From Candidatus Thorarchaeota archaeon (GTDB lineage: Archaea; Asgardarchaeota; Thorarchaeia; Thorarchaeales; Thorarchaeaceae), in contig JAEOST010000200.1 of the NCBI GenBank assembly GCA_016840245.1, forward strand, positions 1 to 16,502: a DNA stretch of 16,502 nt. Direction: 5' to 3'. Positions 1 to 8,508 of the stretch are shown here, one piece after another; position 1 is the first letter of the stretch, and every line of letters starts with the position of its first letter. The position numbers were made by a program, and so were the translations under genes. A model generated the notes under the pieces. The model worked only from the letters and a program-made list of their open reading frames with translations. It was not told where the DNA came from and did not search any database.

Positions 1-3000
1 CAACATATGCAGGATCTGTATCGATGCTAACAGACAATGATGTGGGCATCCTTTCAATAGTGACTGAACCTGCCGTTTCCCCATATTCGATGTAAGTATG
101 GACCGGTTCACATGCAACCCTGATGATTGTGAATCCAAGAGGAGTAGAGGCATCTGTGATTTCTGTGTAAATGAAGTACCCGCTCGCATCGGTGGTCCTA
201 TTGGCAAGCCATATCTCGCCTGTACCATCAGTTGCATGATCCCAGTAAATACTAACTTCAGCAAATGCATATGGTGATCCGTTATTGAGTGTCAGGAATC
301 CAGATATGGTCACACCCTGAGTGCGATATACTGGGTCAGGGGCGACCGTGAGACTCCAGCTTAGCTGTTGTCTTATTATAGTGATTGTAATGGGTGTGGG
401 AGTAGTGTAGTCCTCAATCCAGTTGACTGCTGATACAAATCTCACAGTCAAATCATGGACTCCAGTTGAGAGACTTACTGGAATAATCCAATTGAAAGTG
501 AAGTCACCATTCGGTTGAGTTACAGCATAGACACCCTGAGGTGTACCATCCACAACTATCTCGACTGTAGCACCTCCATAGGCTGATGGGCCAAATATGT
601 AATGGAGATTGCCATAGACATTCAGGGTCTCAAGGGGATATCTAGAGAATATACCACCGGTATTGAATCCTGTAATCTCAGTCTGCCATCTTTGAAGAGT
701 CACAGAGGTATGGTTGGACTCAGCTGACCCAGAAAGAAGTGACCCAGAATAACTTGCGTAGGCATCAATTCCTGTCAGAGTGGTATGCTCTGAAAATGTA
801 GAGAATAGCCAGGTGTATTCACCATTGATGTCAGTATACACAGTCTGAATTGTCCATGCAGTACCATTGTTCCAGATTATATCAATAGGAGCATTGAAGA
901 TTCCAGTTCCATTGCTCTGGAAATACAGATGGACATAGATACTGATTGATTCATTCAGATAAGTTGTTGCAGGAAGAACTGTCGCATCAAGAACTACTAC
1001 GTAATACTGTACTGTAACATTAAGGGTTCCTGTTTCAACATCCTCATACAGTAGTCCAGTACTTGTATTGCACTTGAACTCATAGAGTCCAGCAGTATCG
1101 GGAGGTACTGTGAAGTTGTACAGATATTGGAAGTGTCCAGAACCATCGGTAGTGACAGAATCGATAAATGTCCAAGTTGGTCCAACCATTAGATAGATGT
1201 TGACCGTTGCACCACCAAATGCGGGGGTGCCCCCTTGGAATGTCACATCACCCTGAATAACAACACTCTGATCTAGATAGACAGGAGATGTTGCAGTGGC
1301 ACTAATCTCAAGCTGATAGCGCTGGAGATTGATCACTGTACTGGACGAGTTGGCGTTATCCCACAATGGGTCTGAGTTTAAGAAACCAGCAACAATCGTT
1401 ACACTCCCTACAGGGTCACCAGTTGTCAGATTATAATAGAACTCAAAGTAGCCGGTTCCATCAGTGATGTACCATTGATAGAATGTTTCTGCCTGAAGAC
1501 TATGGTCCCAGTAGATTCGCATTGTCTGTCCACTCACAGGGAGTCCTGTGTCTTGATATGTGAGGTTACCATAGACATGCACTGTCTGATTCAGGTAATA
1601 ATCAGTGACAGAGCCATTTGTGAAGATACTCACATCGAACTGATAGAGTTGAGCAAGGACATTCAATGTATTCGATAGTCCATCATCCCAGAGTGGATTA
1701 GCGTTGATGAACTCTGCATAGATAGCTATAGGTCCTGTACTGTCAGCCAATGTGAAATTGTAATAGAATTCAAAGTACCCGGATGCATTGGTGTAGTACC
1801 ACTGATAGTTTGTTCCATCCCAGTTCACTCTAATGGGTTGATTGGACAATGGTACATCATTTGCAGCATACGCTAATCGACCCCACACGTAAGAGACCTC
1901 ATCAAGATGGAAATGGCCTACTGTGTCATTTGTATTGATAACTAGATTAAACTGATACAATTGAAGATTGATCCAATGTGCTGAGGATGTAGCATCATCC
2001 CACATTGGGTTTACATTAGTCCACTCAGCCGTGATATTTACGAGGTTCACACTATCCTGAGACATTGATGCATTGTAGAAGAACTCAAAGTATCCTGTTG
2101 CGTCAGTGTAATACCACTGGTAGGATGGCACTGGCAGGGTAGTATTCGCCCAGTACATTCTGATAGGTTGGTTCTGAAGCGGTGTCCCATTATGTAGATA
2201 CGTTAGCCATCCTGTCACATGTATTGACTCATTGAGATGATAATCAGTTCTAGCTGTGGTTATGGTCAGGTTGAACTGATATCGAATCAGATCTGCTGTT
2301 TCGTTTGCTGAAATCGCATCCTTCCAGAAGGGGTCTGTGCTAAGATACTCAGCCCAGATGTAGATGGCACCTAGTGTATCAACCATTGAGTAGTTGTAGA
2401 GGAACGTAAATGCACCAGCAGCATTCGTTGTGTCTACATAAGGGGTATTCAGACCATCGGCATCCTGATACCAAATTGTTACAGATGCTCCACTGATTGG
2501 AACCATGCCATCAGGGAAATAGAGTGTGCCTGTGAATTCCAGCACTTCATCCAGATGGTATTCAGTTGCATTCAAGGTGACAGTGAAGGCAGTATCCCAT
2601 AAATCAAACTCTTGGGGTACAATACTATCTGAAGAACCATTGAACATACGTGTTACTGGCGTAAATTGTACGGTTACCGAAGCATTGACTGGACTATAAG
2701 CTAAGGATAATGGGATATAGAAGTCATAGTTACCAAGGGCATCAGTAAATGTGTTGAAATAGAAGGTTGTACCATTACCCCAATCCCATTCCATAGAAAC
2801 ATTGTATGTATCCATGACAGGGCTATCGGACGTGAGTAGCCCCCAGATATGTGCTGTCTGATTCAGATAATACTGCGCTTGATCGGAAAATGCCGTGATG
2901 GTCGTGTCATAATTAGTTACTACACGGTATTCAGGTGCAGATACATTACTCTCATAACCTACATAGTCTGATACAAACTCTGCATAAATAGTGATATTGT

Positions 3001-5773
3001 CAAATTCATGGTCAAGTGGGATTGTGTATTGATATGTAAATAGACCTGATAGTATATCTGTTGTTGCAACAGTGAGATTGATCCCATTCCACCAGATGGT
3101 TACATCAATCGCACCAAGTACTGCAGGATATTCTGGCAAAAGCACAAATCCTTGAATAGTGACTGTGTCGTTGAGATGAAGCGGTCCTGCGTCTACGAAA
3201 ATGTAGACCTCGGTGAAGTATTTGCGAATTTCAATGGTCAAGATGTCAGATGTCGATGATGTAAGACCAGGTTGAGTGGGGTTGAATTCAGCCCAATAAG
3301 TAAGAAGTCCTTCATCAGTAAGGTTGGCTTGGACTGTAATTTCGTAATGTCCAGTTCCATTAGTAGTTGCAGGACCCAGACGAACTGGAGGTCCAAATTC
3401 AGGGTCCCACCAGATGTCAATATCATATCCAACAAGATTATGCGTTTCGTTTGAAAGCTGGCCCCAAATGGTGATTGTATCACCAGTGTGTAAGACACCA
3501 GGATCTATTGGCGTAGAGTCAATGGTCAATTCTGTGGTAGAGAGTGAAACTGTTACGTCAATTATCTCACTGTAGTTACCTGTCACGAATGGGATATCTG
3601 AGGTCCAGTTCACGTATGCTGGAAACACACCCAGTGGATGAGCTACACCTAGTGGATAGTTAGAGCTGAAATAACCACTACCATCTGTGAATCTAATATC
3701 AAATTGTGAGTCATTGAAGTAGAAGTATATACTCTTTCCAGACAATTGAGTCCCATTTAGTAGAGTCAGTGTTCCATTGTATGATACTGTTCCACCAGGA
3801 AGCGTTACCTGCGGGTCCACTTGGAAATTGAAGTCGACCTTGCCCCACATCTCAATTGTGGAAATTGATGAATTATTGGGTGAATAGATTGGCCAACCTG
3901 TATAGGGATCCCATTCACCAGCATAGTAAGAATATACTTCGTGGTCACCCAAGCCCATTCTAGCATCAAATGGGTCAGCAGCTATATCTAGAGAGTAGGT
4001 TCCATCACTTTGGATGGTAGCGTTACCTAACCAATACCGATCCCACCATATCTCCATCTGATCATTATCTAGAGTGGTCCCATCGATGGGCACTTCCTGG
4101 TAGGTCATAAGCCCATGTACATGGATTGTGTCCTGCCAGTATGCAGTATGATTATCAAATCCGAGCTTCACGTTGACATCTATGATATCAGCCAAGATTG
4201 TTTCATCAGGACCATCTTCCATGTGAAGTCTTTCTTCATCATTACTCTCACTGAGTGGGTCTGGCGTTCCTACTGCATAGACCATTGTGTATGACCCAAT
4301 AGACCCTAATGGTGTTGTATAAACGGCGGTGAAATTATGAGGTCCAGCGGTTGCAGTAACAGGGAATGCGTATGAGATATTCGCAGATGGAAAGTGTACA
4401 CCATCTTCAATGGTCCGTATTCCAAGAAATACACCATCGGTCATGTCAAAGAACTCGATAGTCTCACCTATACCTGTAGGAACCAGGTCTACAAGAAGGA
4501 CTGCGGACAAATCGAAGGGGTCACCAATCAGCGCCCATGGATCGCCAGATGCCGTGGTTGGAAATACTACTAGTTGAACATCACCTTGACCGGTATTCTC
4601 TGGAATTTCATCAAGACCGGGGATTGGAAATATCTGTACCCACTCTCCGCCACCAAGCATAGGAATGTATACCTCAGCCCAGAAAAACATGTGTTGTACT
4701 TGGAGCTCACGGTGAGTGCCCATATCTTCTCCAATGGCGTAACCCACAACAGGCCTAGCAGGGACACCTAACTCTCTCATGAATACACAGTAAGCAGTAG
4801 AGAAGTCCATTGGGAGACCGCCTCCACGATTGAGAAACCATTCAGTGATTTCCTCACCTGGTGCAGGGCGTTCCTGATATTCATCCGGAGCAATCATCAG
4901 GTCGTATGCGGTCTTGAAATAGGCATCAACTGCTACTGCTTTGTCGTATGCGTCATCACCTACAGCTTCGAAGAGTGCAATTTCATCCAAGACAGTCTGT
5001 GATAGTGATACGCCAACGTCAGAGTAGAGGGCGCGTATTCCAGCGGGAGCAGTAGGTCCAGCCTGCGCCATGTCACTAACATAAGTGAGGTCCTGCTCAG
5101 TATATGTGATATCGTAAGTGATCTGGATCATTTCATCAGGTGTTCCCTGTGTCAGAGGGCTGAAAAGAAGTGTACCATATGCATCGGTTTCCCAAGTGTA
5201 AGATATGAGTCGATCTGCGGGTTCTGCAGTCAAAGAGTCCTCAATGACTTGGATATTTGGGAAAAGCGTTGGCATCTCAAGACTACCGATGTCTGGTCCT
5301 GCGCTCACATTCAGTGTGACAGTATAGATTGTATTACCTTGGCTCATAGCATCAGCTGAAGAGATGAAAGCGTCAAAGGGTACGGTTGTAGTATCAGATT
5401 TGTCCCAGTTCTGCCCATCATAGGCATCATACGAGGAACTCCGCCACAGTTGTGGTGGATTGCTAGGACTCGCTGTGAACAATGTTGTATTTGCTAATAG
5501 GTCGAGATTGTCTGGAGGGGGTTCTAATAGGTCAACATTGCTGTAATTGATATTATCAAACCAATACATCCTACCGCCAGCCCAGTCATCGATATTATAG
5601 GGCCATGGTTCAACATCATCGTATTCCTCATGTGGTTCTTGTGAACGTACAAGTCCTCCTTGAACCATAATGACTGTATAGAGGCCCATTACAATTGTCA
5701 CGAGGAGAAAGATGGAACTAAGTAGGGTACCAACACCCATCTTTCGTTTAGCTGTGGCTTCGGCAGCACTCAA
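1..5773 (-). CDS. Giant surface protein: N-terminal membrane anchor, degenerate transglutaminase-like domain, about 14 tandem Ig-like domains (C-terminus off window)
   Basis: One uninterrupted minus-strand frame fills the whole left edge, giving 1,924 codons without a stop; the C-terminus lies outside the window. A TTG start at 5773 is preferred: a GAGAGTGA SD-like stretch lies 7 bases upstream, and it puts a Lys-Arg-Lys cluster (residues 9-11) before a hydrophobic segment (about 14-34, LLSSIFLLVTIVMGLYTVIM). The ATG at 5740 is the alternative and has no SD. Residues 35-250 resemble the region preceding transglutaminase cores, including WRSSSYDAYDGQNW. Residues about 255-390 are transglutaminase-like, and the rest is Ig-like beta domains of about 100-110 residues. 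Each Ig-like domain shows a Y-L-(N/D)-(E/Q) opening strand, an IYW or IWW strand, a T-D-x-x-G-Y-F turn and often D-P-x-W-D. Many Asn-x-Ser/Thr sequons and very few Cys (I noticed three) fit an extracellular, possibly glycosylated protein. The role is unknown; adhesion or an envelope layer is inferred. Frame and architecture are sure, function is not. Confidence 0.93.
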   Translation of the reverse strand, partial: MSAAEATAKRKMGVGTLLSSIFLLVTIVMGLYTVIMVQGGLVRSQEPHEEYDDVEPWPYNIDDWAGGRMYWFDNINYSNVDLLEPPPDNLDLLANTTLFTASPSNPPQLWRSSSYDAYDGQNWDKSDTTTVPFDAFISSADAMSQGNTIYTVTLNVSAGPDIGSLEMPTLFPNIQVIEDSLTAEPADRLISYTWETDAYGTLLFSPLTQGTPDEMIQITYDITYTEQDLTYVSDMAQAGPTAPAGIRALYSDVGVSLSQTVLDEIALFEAVGDDAYDKAVAVDAYFKTAYDLMIAPDEYQERPAPGEEITEWFLNRGGGLPMDFSTAYCVFMRELGVPARPVVGYAIGEDMGTHRELQVQHMFFWAEVYIPMLGGGEWVQIFPIPGLDEIPENTGQGDVQLVVFPTTASGDPWALIGDPFDLSAVLLVDLVPTGIGETIEFFDMTDGVFLGIRTIEDGVHFPSANISYAFPVTATAGPHNFTAVYTTPLGSIGSYTMVYAVGTPDPLSESNDEERLHMEDGPDETILADIIDVNVKLGFDNHTAYWQDTIHVHGLMTYQEVPIDGTTLDNDQMEIWWDRYWLGNATIQSDGTYSLDIAADPFDARMGLGDHEVYSYYAGEWDPYTGWPIYSPNNSSISTIEMWGKVDFNFQVDPQVTLPGGTVSYNGTLTLLNGTQLSGKSIYFYFNDSQFDIRFTDGSGYFSSNYPLGVAHPLGVFPAYVNWTSDIPFVTGNYSEIIDVTVSLSTTELTIDSTPIDPGVLHTGDTITIWGQLSNETHNLVGYDIDIWWDPEFGPPVRLGPATTNGTGHYEITVQANLTDEGLLTYWAEFNPTQPGLTSSTSDILTIEIRKYFTEVYIFVDAGPLHLNDTVTIQGFVLLPEYPAVLGAIDVTIWWNGINLTVATTDILSGLFTYQYTIPLDHEFDNITIYAEFVSDYVGYESNVSAPEYRVVTNYDTTITAFSDQAQYYLNQTAHIWGLLTSDSPVMDTYNVSMEWDWGNGTTFYFNTFTDALGNYDFYIPLSLAYSPVNASVTVQFTPVTRMFNGSSDSIVPQEFDLWDTAFTVTLNATEYHLDEVLEFTGTLYFPDGMVPISGASVTIWYQDADGLNTPYVDTTNAAGAFTFLYNYSMVDTLGAIYIWAEYLSTDPFWKDAISANETADLIRYQFNLTITTARTDYHLNESIHVTGWLTYLHNGTPLQNQPIRMYWANTTLPVPSYQWYYTDATGYFEFFYNASMSQDSVNLVNITAEWTNVNPMWDDATSSAHWINLQLYQFNLVINTNDTVGHFHLDEVSYVWGRLAYAANDVPLSNQPIRVNWDGTNYQWYYTNASGYFEFYYNFTLADSTGPIAIYAEFINANPLWDDGLSNTLNVLAQLYQFDVSIFTNGSVTDYYLNQTVHVYGNLTYQDTGLPVSGQTMRIYWDHSLQAETFYQWYITDGTGYFEFYYNLTTGDPVGSVTIVAGFLNSDPLWDNANSSSTVINLQRYQLEISATATSPVYLDQSVVIQGDVTFQGGTPAFGGATVNIYLMVGPTWTFIDSVTTDGSGHFQYLYNFTVPPDTAGLYEFKCNTSTGLLYEDVETGTLNVTVQYYVVVLDATVLPATTYLNESISIYVHLYFQSNGTGIFNAPIDIIWNNGTAWTIQTVYTDINGEYTWLFSTFSEHTTLTGIDAYASYSGSLLSGSAESNHTSVTLQRWQTEITGFNTGGIFSRYPLETLNVYGNLHYIFGPSAYGGATVEIVVDGTPQGVYAVTQPNGDFTFNWIIPVSLSTGVHDLTVRFVSAVNWIEDYTTPTPITITIIRQQLSWSLTVAPDPVYRTQGVTISGFLTLNNGSPYAFAEVSIYWDHATDGTGEIWLANRTTDASGYFIYTEITDASTPLGFTIIRVACEPVHTYIEYGETAGSVTIERMPTSLSVSIDTDPAYV
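1283..2242 (-). repeat. Three closely similar tandem Ig-like repeat units inside the giant surface protein
   Basis: Three successive units of about 105-110 residues (about 1914-2242, 1601-1913 and 1283-1600 in coding order) are much more alike than the flanking Ig-like domains. Each opens with YHLNES, FHLDEV or YYLNQT. Each then has a P-x-x-x-Q-x-(I/M)-R strand, a YQWYYTD or YQWYITD turn followed by G-Y-F-E-F-(F/Y)-Y-N, then P-(M/L)-W-D, and ends with L-Y-Q-F or R-Y-Q-L. The units begin at the same codon phase, as expected for in-frame duplication. More divergent units with the same plan lie on both sides (about 950-1282 and 2243-4200). Confidence 0.8.
4604..5011 (-). other. Transglutaminase-like domain with all three catalytic positions replaced
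   Basis: This is a domain within the giant surface protein (residues about 255-390 from the TTG start). Family landmarks are clear: a helix with F324-S-T-A-Y, then R-E-L-G-V-P338-A-R-P-V-V-G-Y, then W365-A-E-V-Y, then E-W378-V-Q-I. Active members carry Cys 17 residues before the Pro of the I-P-A-R motif, His two residues before the Trp of W-x-E-V, and Asp in a D-P-T motif. Here these positions are Pro321, Phe363 and Phe382. Cys329 and His361 are nearby but offset by 8 and 2 residues. The fold is therefore recognisable, while cysteine protease or transglutaminase chemistry is not expected. A binding or structural role is inferred. Confidence 0.75.
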
Positions 5774-5950
5774 TGTTGCTTCACTCTCGAAAGGTAGTAG
5801 AGTATCGTGCAGGCACTTTAACTGGCGGCATAGTGCTTGTTACAACTCTCTCTAAATAGTTCATGGCCCAAGGGATTAAAGCGTTTCTAGCAGATACGCG
5901 GCTCGAAAAACAGAAAGATTCAACACAGCAGAACCTGAGTGTGATATCCG
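5774..5950. promoter_or_regulatory. Divergent intergenic region between the giant surface protein and the HD gene
   Basis: The 177 bases between the two divergent starts should contain both promoters. On the minus strand a TATA-like ACTATTTAGA (5860-5851) would place transcription initiation roughly 25 bases downstream and leave a leader of about 50 bases for the surface protein. No convincing TATA element was picked out for the plus-strand HD gene; ATTAAAG near 5875 is the best of weak candidates. No RNA gene or strong hairpin was seen. A minus-strand frame across 5781-6110 is discounted because it overlaps the HD gene and resembles nothing known. Confidence 0.4.
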
Positions 5951-6559
5951 ATGCAGCCTGAGAAACAAATTGTACAGTTCGTAAAACGAGAGATGATAGA
6001 TTCTGGTGAGGCAGCTCATTCCTATGATCATGTGAAACGTGTTTTTGCACTATCCATGGAACTAGGTAAGTCAACAGATGCGAACCTGAGGATATTAGGT
6101 ACAGCTGCACTATTACATGACATTGGACGTGCTAGGGAGAGTGAATTGGGTGTATCTCACTCTATTCTCTCAGGTGAGATGAGTAAAGATATTCTTCTCG
6201 AAAATGGATATTCTGATTCAGAGATAGGTGATATCGTTGCAGTAATCAGGACCCATAGATTCAGCGAAGGATTGACTCCGACATCGCTTGAAGGAGAGAT
6301 ACTTAGTGATGCGGACAAACTCGATGCCATGGGGGCAATTGGGGTCTTCAGAGCAATAGATCGCGCAGTAGCCACAGGCGCAGGTATTGAAGGTTTCCTT
6401 CGTCATGCTGATGAGAAACTGCTAAAATTGAGAGAGCTCATGTACACAGATGCTGCTAGAAGTATGGCTGAGAAACGCCACGGGGTCTTGGAATCATTCG
6501 TCAATCAACTTAGAGAAGAGCTAAATCAAAGTGACTTCTTCAATAACAACTCAAGGTAG
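5951..6559 (+). CDS. HD-domain phosphohydrolase (COG1418/YedJ-like)
   Basis: A 202-residue soluble protein of the HD metal-dependent phosphohydrolase superfamily. The metal-binding set is visible in order: H27 in AHSYDHVKRV, the H56-D57 doublet in ALLHDIGR, H70 in SHSILSG, H102 in IRTHRF and D120/D122 in LSDADKLDAMG. Spacing and overall length match stand-alone HD proteins grouped with the RNase Y HD domain and YedJ. These hydrolyse phosphate esters such as nucleotides or cyclic nucleotides, but the substrate cannot be read from sequence. There is no signal peptide or membrane segment. The ATG at 5951 has only a weak SD (GAGTGTGAT upstream) and is the only start close to the first HD motif. 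The last 34 bases overlap the convergent CYTH gene, so their mRNAs would have complementary 3' ends. Confidence 0.9.
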   Translation: MQPEKQIVQFVKREMIDSGEAAHSYDHVKRVFALSMELGKSTDANLRILGTAALLHDIGRARESELGVSHSILSGEMSKDILLENGYSDSEIGDIVAVIRTHRFSEGLTPTSLEGEILSDADKLDAMGAIGVFRAIDRAVATGAGIEGFLRHADEKLLKLRELMYTDAARSMAEKRHGVLESFVNQLREELNQSDFFNNNSR

Positions 6560-7113
6560 GATTCTCTGACAGAGGTAGCAGGGTCAAGTCCGAGTCGTCT
6601 TACAAGATCAAGCACCTCATTCCGTGCAGACTCAACCAGTTCTTTACCAAGCACTATCTTCTCCAGTTCGATATAGATTCCAACCTCTGCAACATCATCA
6701 GTACTTACAACTATGTCATGTAGTTGATAGAATACACGACGTTTTGATACAGTTGCTACATGTTTGAAACCAAGGTAAGACAGTAACTTTCGAGCATCTT
6801 CTACGCTCCCCACGTTGACGGATTGCTCGATACGGGTCTTTGTTTTTGTGTCAATCTTTGGACCTTTGTAGGTAATCTCACCAGAACCATGAGTTGAATC
6901 TTCTCTCAGTCCTGTTTCTGAAATAGGAACACTATGCCTAACCCGTACAGCCTCGTCAGTGGCCTCAAAAGACCTACAAGGATGGTCGAAGTAGTCATCT
7001 CTCTGAATCTCTCGTTTTATCTCGCTGGCTCCTAGTTGTGCGAGTCTACTGACAACATTGTGTAAATCCGTTACAGGTACCTTCACTTCAACCTCGTATG
7101 TGGAATCCAACAT
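6526..7113 (-). CDS. CYTH domain protein (CyaB / class IV adenylate cyclase or triphosphatase-like)
   Basis: A 195-residue protein with the full CYTH tunnel signature. It has E7-x-E9-x-K11 in YEVEVKV at the N-terminus, DDYFDHP, the arginine pair in DEAVRVRH, the lysine in ITYKGPK, R-x-E in TRIEQSV, and a late acidic strand YIELEKI. This family binds triphosphate substrates with divalent metal and includes class IV adenylate cyclase, thiamine triphosphatase and inorganic triphosphatase. Archaeal members are often labelled adenylate cyclase without proof. The ATG at 7113 is preferred because GGAG (7123-7120) lies 6 bases upstream; a GTG three bases further out (7116) would be too close. The gene overlaps the HD phosphohydrolase tail to tail, and both could act on nucleotide or phosphate compounds, but a shared pathway is only a suggestion. 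Confidence 0.88.
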   Translation of the reverse strand: MLDSTYEVEVKVPVTDLHNVVSRLAQLGASEIKREIQRDDYFDHPCRSFEATDEAVRVRHSVPISETGLREDSTHGSGEITYKGPKIDTKTKTRIEQSVNVGSVEDARKLLSYLGFKHVATVSKRRVFYQLHDIVVSTDDVAEVGIYIELEKIVLGKELVESARNEVLDLVRRLGLDPATSVRESYLELLLKKSL

Positions 7114-7233
7114 CACTATCTCCAGAATCAGTTTTTCTCATGCTCAGAGAGCTTGTTAGCCTTTTCCATCATTCTAGTGGTTCCACAAGCCAAATAACAG
7201 AACTAGAAACAGTCCATATTCGCAGGTGGTCAT

Positions 7234-8487
7234 ATGTCCAGAGTCAAGAACTATAAATGCGCAAAGTGTGGCAAAGAGTATACTGATGACAATGTACCTC
7301 CAAATGATCGATGTGGAGGTAGAATCGATATTGTATTTGACCTCGAAGCTGTTAAAGAGGAGTACACACGAGAGAAGATTGAACGTAGGAAAGGCGGACT
7401 CTGGAAATATTTTGAATTAATGCCCTTGCGAAATCGTCAGAACATCGTTACACTTGGAGAGGGTGGAACTCCATTGTTGAAGAGCAGTCGTCTTGCCTCT
7501 GAGATGGGACTGAAGAACCTTTCATTGAAGCTTGAAACTGTGAATCCATCAGGATCATTCAAGGATAGGCCAATATGTGTTGGAGTAAGCCGGGCTCTTG
7601 AAGATAAAGCAGAGACCGTGTCTGCGGCCTCTTCAGGAAATGCTGCTGCTGCAATGTCAACATTCGCGGCTCGTGCAGGGCTCAGGGCAGTTGTATTCGT
7701 CCCTGAAAATGCCCCAGCAGGTAAGTTGATTCATCTCCGAACTCTAGGAGCCCATGTATTCCGTGTTCGTAAGGTGCAGGAGGGAGTGGATCCAACTACA
7801 ACGATTCTTCATAGTGCATGTAATGAGCTTGGTTGGACACCGACTCCATCGTTTGGACCATTCAATTGCTTCCAATTCGAGGGACCAAAGTCAATGGGTT
7901 ATGAATTAGCAGAACAGATGACTTGGGAGCCTCCTGATTGGGTACTGTTTCCCACAGGAAGTGGTGGTCTCATGGCAGGCACTATGAAGGGATTCTGGGA
8001 ATTTCAACAAATGGGATTGATTGATGACCTCCCAAGACCGGTTGTGGTCCAACCCAAGGGATGTGCGCCAATTGTCAGAGCATTCCAAGAAGGTCATGAA
8101 CCACTTGATATCACACCTTGGGACTCCAATGAAACTGTAGCTGGAGGCCTTGCAGACCCATTTCCGTGGGACGGTGATGCAGCACTTCACTACCTGAAAC
8201 TTGCAAAAGGTGAGGTAGTCGCAGTGGAAGACGAGGATATCGAGAGGTATCTTGTTCTGGCAGGTAAGTTCGAAGGAGTGTTTACTGAACCAAGTGGAGT
8301 AGCTGCACTTGCAGGACTTGAGCAACTAGTCAATCAGGGTGTCATCGATAGGTCTGACCGTGTGGTTGTGCCTATCACAGGTTCAGGTTTCAAGGATTTA
8401 GCTATTGCAGACAAATTGACACCTAGTGTATCTGTCATTAATCCTGAATTGAATGAATTAAAGAGTGCATTAGGTATTCCTTCGTGA
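7234..8487 (+). CDS. thrC: Threonine synthase (PLP-dependent, fold type II)
   Basis: A 417-residue PLP enzyme converting O-phospho-L-homoserine to threonine and phosphate. An N-terminal zinc-ribbon-like segment has C9-x-x-C12 and C27-G-G. The PLP Schiff-base lysine is K110 in NPSGSFKDRP. An SSGNAAAAMS stretch binds the cofactor or substrate carboxylate, a TGSGG loop (about 242) holds the PLP phosphate, and a late PITGSGFKD segment contributes the serine near the pyridine nitrogen. Length is normal for archaeal threonine synthases. The ATG at 7234 is supported by AGGTGG (7224-7229). The gene is the first of a plus-strand run with the NSUN methyltransferase 21 bases downstream. Related enzymes such as cysteate synthase share this fold, so the substrate call is likely but not certain. 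Confidence 0.92.
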   Translation: MSRVKNYKCAKCGKEYTDDNVPPNDRCGGRIDIVFDLEAVKEEYTREKIERRKGGLWKYFELMPLRNRQNIVTLGEGGTPLLKSSRLASEMGLKNLSLKLETVNPSGSFKDRPICVGVSRALEDKAETVSAASSGNAAAAMSTFAARAGLRAVVFVPENAPAGKLIHLRTLGAHVFRVRKVQEGVDPTTTILHSACNELGWTPTPSFGPFNCFQFEGPKSMGYELAEQMTWEPPDWVLFPTGSGGLMAGTMKGFWEFQQMGLIDDLPRPVVVQPKGCAPIVRAFQEGHEPLDITPWDSNETVAGGLADPFPWDGDAALHYLKLAKGEVVAVEDEDIERYLVLAGKFEGVFTEPSGVAALAGLEQLVNQGVIDRSDRVVVPITGSGFKDLAIADKLTPSVSVINPELNELKSALGIPS

Positions 8488-8508
8488 TGCCATTCGCTGG
8501 TGAAATAG

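Noticed and set aside
1283..2242. CRISPR-like or satellite repeat
   Set aside because: The period of about 320 bases follows protein domains in frame and the copies diverge as coding sequence, so these are Ig-like units.
5781..6110. 109-codon minus-strand open frame across the 5' end of the HD gene
   Set aside because: It lies opposite the conserved HD motifs, its composition is unlike a conserved protein, and no SD or family resemblance was seen.
7906..8325. 139-codon minus-strand open frame inside thrC
   Set aside because: It is antisense to the conserved PLP-enzyme core, Cys- and His-rich in a shadow-like way, and has no recognisable domain.
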